DNA from: Acidimicrobiaceae bacterium
Lineage (GTDB): Bacteria > Actinomycetota > Acidimicrobiia > Acidimicrobiales > RAAP-2
Length of the DNA stretch: 64,000 bases
NCBI GenBank assembly: GCA_003132305.1
Contig: PKXJ01000032.1
Location: forward strand, 315,275 to 379,274
Direction of reading: 5' to 3'
Both the position numbers and the translations under genes were made by a program. The notes beneath the pieces are model-generated. The model saw only the letters and a program-made list of their open reading frames with translations. It was not told the origin of the DNA and did no database searches. Positions 24,052 through 32,916 of the stretch are shown here, piece by piece. Positions within the stretch are counted from its first letter, which is position 1; each line of letters starts with the position of its first letter.

Positions 24052-24085
24052 GAACACTGTTCTATACTTATGGAACATCGTTCTG
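24049..24085. promoter_or_regulatory. Paired TetR operators, GAAC-N3-GTTC
   Basis: Site 1 (24049-24065) is a perfect palindrome, ATAGAACA-C-TGTTCTAT. Site 2 has the same core GAAC-N3-GTTC at 24073-24083. The cores start 21 bp apart, two helical turns, so dimers would lie on the same DNA face. Site 1 covers parts of both -10 elements. Confidence 0.75.
24063..24068 (+). promoter_or_regulatory. -10 element TATACT of the MFS gene
   Basis: TATACT here would start transcription near 24075, giving a short leader with GGAG before the ATG at 24097. It lies between the cores of the two operators. Confidence 0.55.
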
Positions 24086-24096
24086 TTGGAGCCGAC

Positions 24097-25647
24097 ATGC
24101 CCGCATCCGTTCACGATCGACGCTGGTGGATTCTTGGCGTGTTGTGCGTGGTCGTGTTGATCGTCGTGATCGACAACACCATCGTCAACGTCGCTCTGCC
24201 CGTATTGTCGCGCGAGCTACACGCGTCGAACTCATCGCTGCAGTGGATCGTTGACGGGTACTCCCTTCCCTTCGCCGGACTGCTGCTGGCCGGGGGAGGA
24301 CTCTCCGACCGCTTCGGTAGAAAGCGCGTCATGCAGATCGCGCTCGGTGCTTTCGGCGCGTTCTCTCTCTTCGCGGCGTTTTCGAACAGCGTGGCGACGC
24401 TGCTCGTCGCGCGTTCGCTGATGGGCGCGTCGGCCGCGTTCATCTTTCCCGCGACGCTGTCGACGTTGACCATTGCTTTCGATGACCTGTCCGAGCGGGC
24501 GAAGGCCTTTGGCCTGTGGGGCGCCGCCAGTGGCGTCGCGATCGCCATCGGTCCGGTCGTTGGCGGGGCTCTTCTAGTGCACTTTTGGTACGGCTCGATC
24601 TTTATCATCAACGCGCCGTTAGTTCTCATCGCGATCGTGGCGTCGGCCTACGTCGTGCCGGAGTCGAAGAGCCCCCTTCGCCGCCCCTTCGACCTCGCGG
24701 GTCTCTCGCTGGGCACCGCGGGTGTGACGCTGCTGACCCTCGCTATCATCGAGGGCCCGTCGTGGGGATGGCGCAGCGTCACGACGACGTCGCTCTTCGC
24801 GTTGGCGGCACTTTCGCTCGTCACGTTCGTGCTCTACGAACTTCGCCGCGATGGGCCGCTCCTGGACGTGCGGATCTTTACCAATCGCTCGTTCTCCGCC
24901 AGCACCGGGGCCATCGCCGTGAACTACTTCTGCCTCTTTGGCTTCATCTTTCTCATCACCCAGTACTTCCAACTGATCCGTGGCTACTCGGCCCTGTCGG
25001 CCGGTCTGCACACCCTGCCCTTCGCGGGCGTCGTCATGCTGGCGACGCCCCTGGGCGCGTCGGCCGCTCTCAAATTTGGGGCACGCTACGTCGTCTCCGC
25101 GGGGCTCGTCCTCGTGGCTCTCGCGCTCGCCTGGGCGGGTGTCGTTGTAGCGAACGCGGCCTACTTCGGGCCAGTCGTCGGCCTGATGGTGGTACTGGCA
25201 CTGGGCTTCTCGCTCGTGAACGCGCCCTCGACCGCGTCACTCATGGGCACCCTTCGCCCCGACCAGATTGGCGCCGGAGCGGCGGTGAACGAGACGACGC
25301 GAGAGCTGGCGGGCACCATGGGCGTCGCGGTCGTGGGATCAGTATTTGCGTCGATCTTCGGCCCGAGCGTTCGCGCGGCGCTGACGCCCTATCTCTCGCA
25401 CGGTCTCACGAGGTCTCAGTTACACGGGGCCGTAAGCTCGACCCACGCCGCCCAAGCTACGGTGGCGCACTTTCCCGTCGCGTTGCGTCCGGCCCTCAAC
25501 ACTCAAGTCACCAACGCCTTCATGGAGGGTCTGCACCGGGGCTGTTTTGTCGCCGCCGGTGCGGCGTTCGTGGCCACGATCTTCGTACTTACGCAACTGC
25601 CGAGGGCGATTCCCGTCAAATCCGACGAAATCGTGGCGCACGCCTAG
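24097..25647 (+). CDS. MFS drug efflux transporter (DHA2/EmrB-QacA type)
   Basis: A 516-residue transporter with 14 predicted membrane segments, the DHA2 number. Motif A is GGLSDRFGRKRVM between helices 2 and 3, motif D1 near the N-terminus is IDNTIVNVALP, and motif C is the Gly-rich WGAASGVAIAIGPVVGG. Such pumps export drugs, dyes or hydrophobic metabolites with proton uptake. GGAG five bases upstream supports the ATG at 24097; another ATG at 24070 lies inside the promoter. The divergent TetR gene and double operator indicate ligand-induced expression. Confidence 0.94.
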   Translation: MPASVHDRRWWILGVLCVVVLIVVIDNTIVNVALPVLSRELHASNSSLQWIVDGYSLPFAGLLLAGGGLSDRFGRKRVMQIALGAFGAFSLFAAFSNSVATLLVARSLMGASAAFIFPATLSTLTIAFDDLSERAKAFGLWGAASGVAIAIGPVVGGALLVHFWYGSIFIINAPLVLIAIVASAYVVPESKSPLRRPFDLAGLSLGTAGVTLLTLAIIEGPSWGWRSVTTTSLFALAALSLVTFVLYELRRDGPLLDVRIFTNRSFSASTGAIAVNYFCLFGFIFLITQYFQLIRGYSALSAGLHTLPFAGVVMLATPLGASAALKFGARYVVSAGLVLVALALAWAGVVVANAAYFGPVVGLMVVLALGFSLVNAPSTASLMGTLRPDQIGAGAAVNETTRELAGTMGVAVVGSVFASIFGPSVRAALTPYLSHGLTRSQLHGAVSSTHAAQATVAHFPVALRPALNTQVTNAFMEGLHRGCFVAAGAAFVATIFVLTQLPRAIPVKSDEIVAHA

Positions 25648-25746
25648 CGATTTCTTCGACGGGCGATTCTCCGGTGAAGCTGTTATCTGGTATCAATGGA
25701 GGCCTGACGCCGTTGCCGGCGGAGCAGAAAATTTTGGGGAGATTTC

Positions 25747-26631
25747 ATGTATCGTAATTCACGAGTTCGTCAAGTTCTCGTTGCGGCGGGTATTGGCTCG
25801 CTGATGTTGGCCTCCAGTGTCCTAGCGGGCGCCGCATCAACGTCAGGAACCTACAACGCGGCCGACGCCAAACTGGTCCCGGCGTCCTACAAGAGCGTCA
25901 CGCTCCAGGTCGCCACCGACGCCACCTACGCGCCCGACGAGTCGATGAGTGGCACGACGATGGTCGGCTTCGACGTCGATTTGATGAAAGCCGTAGCGAC
26001 GACGCTGAAGATCACAATCAACGAGAACAACGTGACCTTTGACAGCATCATTGCCGGCATCAAGGGTGGCCGCTACCAGGTAGGTAACTCCTCGTTCACC
26101 GACAACAAGGCTCGTGAAAAGTCGGTCAACTTCGTCGACTACTTCCAGGCGGGCGAGGGGGTCTACGCGAAGTCGAGTTCGAAGCTCACCTTCAAGGGCT
26201 TCAAGAGCTTCTGTGGTTGGAAGGTCGCGGTAGAGAAGGGCACCGTCGAAGAGACGGACGCCCAGACCGCGGCGAAGGCGTGTTCAAAGTCGAAGAAGTT
26301 GTCGGTCATCACCTTCCCGACCCAGACTGAGGCCAACTTGGCTGTCTTGTCGGGCCAGGCGAACGTCGGATTCGTTGACAGCCAGATCGCGGGCTACATC
26401 GTCTCCACGTCCAAGGGCAAGTTCAAGCTGCTCGGCACCGCCGTGAACGTTGCCCCCTACGGCATCGCCACCCCGAAGACGACCGCCGGTGACGGACTCG
26501 CCATGGCGATCCAGGCAGCCATCAAAACGCTGATCGCCAACGGGACCTACCACGCCATTTTGGCGAAGTGGGGCGTAACGAGCGGAGCCCTGGCTTCGAA
26601 CAAGGTCGTCCTCAATGGAGCTACCTCCTAA
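25747..26631 (+). CDS. Amino-acid ABC transporter substrate-binding protein
   Basis: A 294-residue secreted solute-binding protein (SBP_bac_3 fold). A signal peptide ends near SVLAGAAS; the lipobox cysteine expected in a Gram-positive lipoprotein is absent, Ala standing where Cys normally is. The mature part has VATDATYAPDE, GFDVDLMKAVA and VNFVDYF, typical of polar amino-acid binders. Two cysteines, near residues 158 and 178, may form a disulfide. GGGGAG precedes the ATG. Permease and ATPase genes follow, so it delivers the ligand to that importer. The ligand is not determined. Confidence 0.93.
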   Translation: MYRNSRVRQVLVAAGIGSLMLASSVLAGAASTSGTYNAADAKLVPASYKSVTLQVATDATYAPDESMSGTTMVGFDVDLMKAVATTLKITINENNVTFDSIIAGIKGGRYQVGNSSFTDNKAREKSVNFVDYFQAGEGVYAKSSSKLTFKGFKSFCGWKVAVEKGTVEETDAQTAAKACSKSKKLSVITFPTQTEANLAVLSGQANVGFVDSQIAGYIVSTSKGKFKLLGTAVNVAPYGIATPKTTAGDGLAMAIQAAIKTLIANGTYHAILAKWGVTSGALASNKVVLNGATS

Positions 26632-26655
26632 GAGTTCTGTCGTCGGAGTACCGCA

Positions 26656-27660
26656 ATGACAACGAACGGGGACGCCGTCAAGGTCGTCCCCGTTCGTCAC
26701 GTCGGTCAGTGGATTGGCGCCGGTGTCGTAACGCTGTTGGTGGCGATGTTGATCCACACGCTGTTTTCCAAGTTGCCAAGTGGCCAGTACTCGTGTTCAC
26801 TTGTCAGTGGCGTACGCACGTGCCACCAGATTTCCGTCTGGCGTTTTAGTTGGACGATTGTCGGCCAGTACTTCACGACCTCCGAGATCCTGCACGGTCT
26901 CGTGACGACACTCGAGTTGACGGTGCTGGCCATGATCGTAGGCATCATGTTGGGCATGACGATTGCCGTCATGCGACTCTCTCCGAATCGCATACTTTCC
27001 TCGACCGCCTGGACCTACACCTGGTTCTTTCGAGGCACGCCCGTCTTGGTTCAGTTACTCGTCTGGTACAACATCGCAATTCTCTATCCCGTCATCAGTA
27101 TCGGCGTGCCCTTCACTCATCTCACGCTTGTTCACTTCACTACGAACACCGTCTTTAGTGCTTTCGTGGCGGCCCTTATCGCCCTTGGACTGAATGAAGC
27201 GGCCTACATGTCCGAGATCGCGCGCGCCGGGCTGATCGCGGTGGACGAGGGTCAGATTGAAGCGGCGAGTTCACTGGGTATGACGCGACGCCAAACCCTT
27301 CGCTACGTGGTAATGCCCCAGGCGATGAGAGTCATCATCCCGCCCACGGGCAACGAGGTGATCTCGATGCTGAAGACCACCTCGCTCGTGAGTGTCGTGG
27401 GCGTCGTTGATCTACTCGGTGCCGCGTCGAACATCTACTCCGCGAACTTCGAGGAGATGCCGCTGTTAATCGTGGCCAGTATCTGGTATCTGATCGTGAC
27501 GACCATCCTCTCTACCGGTCAGTTCTACTTGGAACGCCACTTCGCCAAGGGCGCACTTCGTTCTCCGCCGCCCACGCCGCTGCAGCGTCTGCGCCGCGAC
27601 CTCGTGGGCATACTTTCAAAGTTTCGCTCTCGACGAGGCACGTTGGAAGTAGTTCGATGA
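26656..27660 (+). CDS. Amino-acid ABC transporter permease
   Basis: A 334-residue HisM/GlnP-type permease with an N-terminal membrane helix (about 16-34), a non-cytoplasmic segment, and the main domain of about five helices. The start of the core has [28 protein letters not shown], and the EAA loop is [30 protein letters not shown], where the ATPase docks. One permease gene suggests a homodimer. The extra N-terminal domain makes it longer than the usual about 220 residues. It overlaps the ATPase gene by 4 bases (ATGA). Confidence 0.93.
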   Translation: MTTNGDAVKVVPVRHVGQWIGAGVVTLLVAMLIHTLFSKLPSGQYSCSLVSGVRTCHQISVWRFSWTIVGQYFTTSEILHGLVTTLELTVLAMIVGIMLGMTIAVMRLSPNRILSSTAWTYTWFFRGTPVLVQLLVWYNIAILYPVISIGVPFTHLTLVHFTTNTVFSAFVAALIALGLNEAAYMSEIARAGLIAVDEGQIEAASSLGMTRRQTLRYVVMPQAMRVIIPPTGNEVISMLKTTSLVSVVGVVDLLGAASNIYSANFEEMPLLIVASIWYLIVTTILSTGQFYLERHFAKGALRSPPPTPLQRLRRDLVGILSKFRSRRGTLEVVR

Positions 27661-28421
27661 GCGACGCCATGGTCGAAGCTCGTGGCGTGCACAAATCGTA
27701 CGGCGGCGTGGAGGTCCTGAAGGGTGTTGACCTTACGGTGGTGCGAGGTGAAGTCACGTGCCTTATTGGTCCTTCGGGTTCGGGAAAGAGTACGTTGCTT
27801 CGCTGCATCAATCACCTAGAAAAGCACGATAGGGGTGAGCTTCGCGTCGACGGTGAACTCGTCGGTTACGAACTACGCGCCGGCAAACTGTACGAACGCA
27901 ACGACAAGCAGATCTGTGCGGAGCGTTCTCGCATCGGCATGGTCTTTCAGCGGTTCAATCTCTTTCAGCACCTGACCGTGCTGGAGAACATCACGATTGG
28001 TCAGACCAAGGTGAAAGGAGTGTCCCAAGAGGCGGCGCGCGCCAAGGCGCGCGAGTTACTGGACCGGGTGGGACTCCACGACAAAGAAAAGCACTACCCC
28101 AGCCAGATCTCCGGAGGGCAGCAGCAGCGCGTGGCGATAGCGCGGGCCCTCGCCATGGAACCGAAGTTGATGCTCTTCGATGAGCCGACGTCCGCCCTCG
28201 ACCCCGAACTCGTTGGTGAAGTGCTCGACGTGATGAGGGACCTCGCGCGCAGTGGCATGACCATGATCGTGGTGACCCACGAGATGAACTTCGCGAAGGA
28301 AGTCGCCAACACGGTGTACTTCCTTGACGGGGGCGTCATCGAAGAGTCGGGCAATCCCCGCGAGGTTTTGACTTCACCGAAGACTGAACGGCTGCAGAGC
28401 TTTCTCTCAAAGGTCCTCTGA
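27657..28421 (+). CDS. Amino-acid ABC transporter ATPase (GlnQ/HisP type)
   Basis: A 254-residue ATPase. Walker A is [13 protein letters not shown], the Q-loop [11 protein letters not shown], the signature [14 protein letters not shown], Walker [15 protein letters not shown] and the switch His is in VVTHEM. It powers the importer formed with the two genes upstream. The start overlaps the permease stop and its stop overlaps the CoA-transferase ATG by one base, so all four genes form one transcription unit. Confidence 0.96.
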   Translation: MSDAMVEARGVHKSYGGVEVLKGVDLTVVRGEVTCLIGPSGSGKSTLLRCINHLEKHDRGELRVDGELVGYELRAGKLYERNDKQICAERSRIGMVFQRFNLFQHLTVLENITIGQTKVKGVSQEAARAKARELLDRVGLHDKEKHYPSQISGGQQQRVAIARALAMEPKLMLFDEPTSALDPELVGEVLDVMRDLARSGMTMIVVTHEMNFAKEVANTVYFLDGGVIEESGNPREVLTSPKTERLQSFLSKVL

Positions 28422-29593
28422 TGACCTGGGAGATTCATCCGACCAACGTGGGAACGGGACTGCCGCTCGAGGGCGTGCGCGTGTTGGACCTTTCTCGCGT
28501 GCTCGCCGGACCACTGTGCGCGATGATCGCGGGCGATCTCGGCGCCGACGTCATCAAGGTCGAAAGTCCCAACGGCGATCCGGTGCGCTCACTCGCACCG
28601 CCTCGCTTTGGCGACGAAGCGACGTACTACTTAGCGGTGAATCGTCACCGCCGCAACGTCGTCGCCGATCTTCGAAACGCTGATGACTTTTCTCGCGTGG
28701 GCGAACTGGTGAAAGCGGCGGACGCCGTCATTGAGAACTATCTACCCAGTCAGGTCCGATCGCTCGGTGTTGATCGACTCCGTGCCCTCAATCCCGAATG
28801 CGTGTGGGTGAGCATCACGCCCGCCACCGAAGGCGGCCCGTTGGCGGATCAGCCCTCCTTCGACCTCTTGGCGCAGGCGCGCTCGGGACTCATGGGCGTC
28901 ACGGGGGGACCCGACGTCGCACCCACCAAGGTCGGCGCGCCGGTCGCTGACGTCGTCACGGGTCTCTACGGTGTCGTGGGACTACTCGCCGGTCTCTACG
29001 CCAAAGCGATCGGTCGGGCCGGTCGTCACTACGAAGCACCGTTGTTGGAGTCGACGATGAGCGCTCTGATCAATCAGGCGCAGGGCTATCTTTCAGCGAA
29101 CGTCAATCCCCGTCGACGGGGCAACGATCATCCGAGTATCACGCCCTACGGACCGGTCACGACGTCGGACGGCTACCTCTTGCTCGCGGTGGGTACCGAC
29201 GCTCAGTACGCGAAACTCGTGGACGCGTTAAGTGACGAGGCGTTGTCGGCTCGTCACGAGTGGTCGACGAACACGTCGCGCGTCGCTGATCGCGACGAGC
29301 TTTCGGCGTTACTCGATCGGATATTTCTCACGCACGACACCGACTTCTGGCTCGACCAACTCCACGATTCCGGGGTCCCGCACTCGCCAATCCTCGACGT
29401 CGCGGGCGCCTTCGCCCAGGATCAGATCGTCCTAGGCGACTTCGTCGGCCCGATGTCCGCTCCGGGCGGAATGACGAGGGCCATGAAGACGCCACTACGC
29501 ATCGATGGCGTGCGACCGACGATTCGCCGAGGCCCCCGACGCCTCGGCGAAGACACCAAGGAGATCTTCACCGACGACGAGCGCCCGAAGTAG
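28421..29593 (+). CDS. CaiB/BaiF family class III CoA-transferase
   Basis: A 390-residue enzyme that moves CoA between carboxylic acids. The N-terminal pattern is GVRVLDLSRVLAGPLCAMIAGDLGADVIKVE. The likely catalytic Asp177 lies in GAPVADVVTG, the position that forms the acyl-aspartyl intermediate in formyl-CoA transferase. The C-terminal part has PGGMTRAMKTPLRI. Substrates cannot be read from sequence. Its coupling to an amino-acid importer hints at CoA activation in breakdown of the imported compound, which is inference only. Confidence 0.9.
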   Translation: MTWEIHPTNVGTGLPLEGVRVLDLSRVLAGPLCAMIAGDLGADVIKVESPNGDPVRSLAPPRFGDEATYYLAVNRHRRNVVADLRNADDFSRVGELVKAADAVIENYLPSQVRSLGVDRLRALNPECVWVSITPATEGGPLADQPSFDLLAQARSGLMGVTGGPDVAPTKVGAPVADVVTGLYGVVGLLAGLYAKAIGRAGRHYEAPLLESTMSALINQAQGYLSANVNPRRRGNDHPSITPYGPVTTSDGYLLLAVGTDAQYAKLVDALSDEALSARHEWSTNTSRVADRDELSALLDRIFLTHDTDFWLDQLHDSGVPHSPILDVAGAFAQDQIVLGDFVGPMSAPGGMTRAMKTPLRIDGVRPTIRRGPRRLGEDTKEIFTDDERPK

Positions 29594-29614
29594 GTCGTAG
29601 AGGCCGGAGGCTCG

Positions 29615-30400
29615 CTACGCGTCGCGACGTTGGAACAGCGTCGCGCCAATGGCCAACACGACGACGACGTAGATAACGAGAGTGACGAGCGAACTCCACG
29701 CGTTGAGGTCGCCGGACGGCGTGATGACTGAAGTCATGGCGTTGCCCAACTCGGAAGGTTCGAACTTTGTTATGTGGACTCGCCAACTCTCGGGTATGGC
29801 GAGCGTGATCAGGGGCAGAATCATCAACACCGTGACGAAGAAGCCGATACAGGTGGCGGTATGGCGAAAGATGAATCCGAGCGCGACACTCAGTACCGAG
29901 AGAAGCGTGAGATAGAGACCGGCGAAAAATACCGCGCGAAGAACACCCCCACTACTGATCGACGCCGTCGGCACCGCGCCCGAGAAGATGCTTTGACCGA
30001 CGAAGAAGGCGCCAAAACAGGCGGCTTCGGTCACGACGAACATCGAAGCGATGATCACGACCAATTTTCCCGACACCAGCTTCATTCGATTTGGTACCGC
30101 CGCGAGAGTCGTGCGGATCGATCCCGACGCGTACTCGTTCGTTATGAACAGCGTGCCGATGACGCCGACGGCAAACTGAGAAAGAACGATCCCGATCAGG
30201 CTCTCTGAAACGGGGTCAAAGGTAACTTGTTCGACCTGGGTCATCGAGTTCCAGTGGCTTCGTGTGGCCCAAGCGATGAGCGCACCTAAGCCAATGGTCA
30301 GGGCAAACATCACGAAGACGCCGGTCACGGTGGATCGAACGGTGCGAAACTTGATCCACTCCGACTTGACCACCGAACCCAGCGACAGGTCACTGCTCAT
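29615..30400 (-). CDS. ABC-2 type transporter permease
   Basis: A 261-residue membrane protein with six predicted helices and the short cytoplasmic start VVKSEWIKFRTVRSTV typical of ABC-2 permeases of the bacitracin/nodulation type. GGGAG precedes the ATG at 30400. The ATPase gene upstream on the same strand overlaps it by 11 bases. Substrates for such two-gene exporters include antibiotics, peptides and lipids; none can be assigned. Confidence 0.88.
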   Translation of the reverse strand: MSSDLSLGSVVKSEWIKFRTVRSTVTGVFVMFALTIGLGALIAWATRSHWNSMTQVEQVTFDPVSESLIGIVLSQFAVGVIGTLFITNEYASGSIRTTLAAVPNRMKLVSGKLVVIIASMFVVTEAACFGAFFVGQSIFSGAVPTASISSGGVLRAVFFAGLYLTLLSVLSVALGFIFRHTATCIGFFVTVLMILPLITLAIPESWRVHITKFEPSELGNAMTSVITPSGDLNAWSSLVTLVIYVVVVLAIGATLFQRRDA

Positions 30401-31307
30401 TGCGAACTCCCGAGGATCCGTACTCGACCGAGTCGGCGGTTAGATCCATGAAAACATCCTCGAGCGAGGCACGTTGCGGGGTCAGCTCGTAGAGCACGAC
30501 GTCGGCGTCGAAGGCGATCTGACCGATCTGATCCGAAGTGAGGTCACTCACCGACAACGCTTCATCGTTGGCCTCACTGACGGTCCCATTCTGGGCCTTC
30601 AGCGCGGTGATCAACTTTGGATGATCGGACGCGCGCACGAAAACGGTGCCCTTCGCGGTCGCGGTCAATGAGTCAATCGAACCCTGCGTGATGAGTTTGC
30701 CTCGACCAATCACGATGATCTGATCGGCCGTCACGGCCATCTCACTCATCAAGTGTGAAGAGACGAAGACGGTCCGTCCTTCATTGGCGAGTGAGCGAAA
30801 GAACTCGCGAATCCAACGAATTCCCTCGGGGTCGAGACCGTTGACCGGTTCGTCGAAGAGCAGAACCGCGGGGTCGCCCAACAGCGCTCCCGCGATGCCC
30901 AGTCGTTGACTCATCCCCAAGGAAAAGTTCCCGACTTTCTTGTTCGCGACTGAATCGATTCCGACGAATCCGAGTACCTTGTCGACGCGAGCGAGGGGGA
31001 TTTTGTTCGACGCCGCGAGCGCGCGCAGATGGTTTCTCGCCGTTCGTCCCGGGTGAATCGCTTTGGCGTCGAGCAGAGCACCGACCTCGTGCAGCGGGGC
31101 CCGGAGTTCGGCGTAGTTCTGACCCTTCACGGTCGCTCGACCCTTAGTGGGGTGATGCAGTCCCAGAATGACGCGCATGGTGGTTGATTTCCCTGAGCCG
31201 TTCGGTCCCAGGAATCCGGTAATGACCCCGGGACGAACTTCGAAGTCGAGGTCGTCGACGGCGAGGGTCGTGCCGTAGCGCTTGGTGAGATGTTCGATCT
31301 TGATCAT
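30390..31307 (-). CDS. ABC transporter ATPase (CcmA/BcrA-like exporter)
   Basis: A 305-residue ATPase: Walker A GPNGSGKSTTMR, Q-loop region, signature NFSLGMSQRLGIAGAL, Walker B VLLFDEPVNGLDPEG and switch His in VSSHLMSEM. The C-terminal about 85 residues form the extra domain of the drug-exporter (DrrA/BcrA) class. The ATG at 31307 follows AAGG by six bases and gives the normal start MIKIEHLTKRYG; a TTG at 31322 would add five residues. It works with the permease encoded next. Confidence 0.93.
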   Translation of the reverse strand: MIKIEHLTKRYGTTLAVDDLDFEVRPGVITGFLGPNGSGKSTTMRVILGLHHPTKGRATVKGQNYAELRAPLHEVGALLDAKAIHPGRTARNHLRALAASNKIPLARVDKVLGFVGIDSVANKKVGNFSLGMSQRLGIAGALLGDPAVLLFDEPVNGLDPEGIRWIREFFRSLANEGRTVFVSSHLMSEMAVTADQIIVIGRGKLITQGSIDSLTATAKGTVFVRASDHPKLITALKAQNGTVSEANDEALSVSDLTSDQIGQIAFDADVVLYELTPQRASLEDVFMDLTADSVEYGSSGVRNEQ

Positions 31308-31415
31308 GGAGTACCTTGCCAAGAATCTAGTGAACGAGCGAGTGCGCTCGCGAAGTGTCGTGCTACAGCGAGGACTCGAGCGAGCGTCTGCGCACTCTTT
31401 AGTGTGTCTTGTCGC

Positions 31416-31862
31416 TCACGTGGGGCGAGCTAGGTCGCGGCAGAACTTACAAGTCCCCGAGAGTGCGACGTGATGGCGATCGAGCCTGAAGCCAAATTTG
31501 GTGAGCAGGTTTTTGCTCAACGTGTCAAAGTGGGCGGCCGGTATCTCGAAGGTGCCGTGACAGACCTCGCAGGTTAAGTGGCCGTGCACGGCACCCGCGA
31601 GGTGGTAGACCGCGGCGTGCTGGCCCAGGTGGGCGTGCACCACGATGTTGAGCTCTTCGAACTCTTCCAGGATTCGATAGACCGTTGAGGGGCTCACGTC
31701 GGGCTGACGTTGCTGAACCGCGAAGGTGATTTCATCGGCCGTCAGGTGTTCCGACGCACTCACTAACACGGCGGCCACCGTGCGTTTAGCGACGGTTACT
31801 CGCTTGGCGGCGCCTCGAATGATTGAGGCGATGGCGTCCTCGTCGGCGCGGGCGGTGGCCAT
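31416..31862 (-). CDS. Fur-family metalloregulator
   Basis: A 148-residue Fur-type repressor. The N-terminal winged helix has VSPSTVYRILEEFEELNIV, and the metal and dimer domain has the His/Cys cluster HGHLTCEVCHGTFEIP and a second CxxC near the end (CKFCRD). The two CxxC pairs form the structural zinc site of Fur, Zur and PerR. The His-rich VVHAHLGQHAAVYHL is typical of Zur-like members, but the metal is not certain. It is leaderless (TAGTGT 6 bases before the ATG). No recognisable Fur box is seen upstream. Confidence 0.9.
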   Translation of the reverse strand: MATARADEDAIASIIRGAAKRVTVAKRTVAAVLVSASEHLTADEITFAVQQRQPDVSPSTVYRILEEFEELNIVVHAHLGQHAAVYHLAGAVHGHLTCEVCHGTFEIPAAHFDTLSKNLLTKFGFRLDRHHVALSGTCKFCRDLARPT

Positions 31863-31868
31863 AGCCCA

Positions 31869-31874
31869 ACACTA
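31869..31874 (-). promoter_or_regulatory. -10 element TAGTGT of the Fur-family gene (leaderless)
   Basis: On the minus strand, TAGTGT ends 6 bases before the ATG at 31862. It is the same hexamer and spacing as at orn. Confidence 0.5.
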
Positions 31875-31937
31875 TGTCCGCAAGGAGAATCACCAAGAAC
31901 CTCGGGCCCGTCCCTCCGTTGCGGGACGAGCGGCGAA

Positions 31938-32900
31938 CTAGAGCGTGGCGAGTCGCGCGAGAATCGTCTCCGCTTCACTCACCATGTGGCGAACGAGTTC
32001 GCCCGCCGGTACGAGTTCGTTGATGGCGCCAACCGCTTGACCGGCCGGGTAGCCCTCACGACGCGGATCGATGCCCGTCGTTCTTTCGTCACCGCCGAGG
32101 TGGAACGTGCCCTCTTCGTGCGACACGAAGAGCTGGTCGGGAAACTTCTTTAACAACGAGGGATCGGCTTCGTATCGCTCCGTCGTGTCGTTCTTGATGA
32201 CGCGCATCGTCTTTCCACTGAAGGCCCTAGAGATGACCGTGCCGTCCTCGCGCGCGCCCAAGATGCTCTCTCGAAAGCCGGGTATCGCGCGCGCCTCGGG
32301 CGTCGCGATGAATCGGGTGCCAACCCAGACGCCGTCGGCGCCGAGCGCGAGCGAGGCCGCGAGTCCGCGCCCGTCGAAGATTCCACCCGCGGCTACGACG
32401 GGGATTTCTCCCTTGACCGCGTCGACGATGAGCGGAATCAGTGGCAGGGACGCGACGGTACCGGTGTGACCGCCGGCTTCGGTGCCTTGGGCGACGACGA
32501 CGTCACAGCCCGCGTCGAGTGCGCGTTTGGCGTGATCGACCTTGCCGCACATCGAGATGACGAGTACGTCATGATCGTGGCAGAGTTCGATGACGTGACG
32601 CGGAACGCCGAGACCCGCGACGAACGTGCTGGCGCCGCCTTCGATGAGGAGTTCGACGTTGGCGACCAGCGAGTCGGGAAAGGCCGTCAAGAGATCTACC
32701 CCGAAGGGCTTGGTCGTGAGGGTTCTGGTCGCGGCCATCTCGTGGGTGAGTTGTTCGCTCGACATGGTCGACGCGCCGAGGCATCCGTAGCCTCCGGCGT
32801 TGGAGACCGCCGCCACCAGGGCGCTGTAGGAGACTCCGCCCATACCAGCCAGCATCACCGGATGTTCGATCCTTAGGAGTTCGGTCAGTCGCGTCTTCAT
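31938..32900 (-). CDS. Nitronate monooxygenase / 2-nitropropane dioxygenase-like flavoprotein
   Basis: A 320-residue FMN-binding TIM-barrel protein. It begins LTELLRIEHPVMLAGMGGVSYSALVAAVSNAGGYGCLG, has the phosphate-binding QGTEAGGHTG near residue 145 and VAAGGIFDGRGLAASLALGADGVWVGTRF. In this family the His of GGHTG is often catalytic. Reported members oxidise nitronates or act as quinone or enoyl reductases, so the reaction is uncertain. The ATG at 32900 gives the standard N-terminus; the longer frame from 32954 lies in nhaA. It is 16 bases downstream of nhaA on the same strand. Confidence 0.9.
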   Translation of the reverse strand: MKTRLTELLRIEHPVMLAGMGGVSYSALVAAVSNAGGYGCLGASTMSSEQLTHEMAATRTLTTKPFGVDLLTAFPDSLVANVELLIEGGASTFVAGLGVPRHVIELCHDHDVLVISMCGKVDHAKRALDAGCDVVVAQGTEAGGHTGTVASLPLIPLIVDAVKGEIPVVAAGGIFDGRGLAASLALGADGVWVGTRFIATPEARAIPGFRESILGAREDGTVISRAFSGKTMRVIKNDTTERYEADPSLLKKFPDQLFVSHEEGTFHLGGDERTTGIDPRREGYPAGQAVGAINELVPAGELVRHMVSEAETILARLATL

Positions 32901-32916
32901 AGTTCGTAGCTTTAAC

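Noticed and set aside
23806-24096. N-terminal extension of the MFS frame back into tetR
   Set aside because: It would cross both operators and antisense tetR; GGAG before 24097 gives a normal MFS start.
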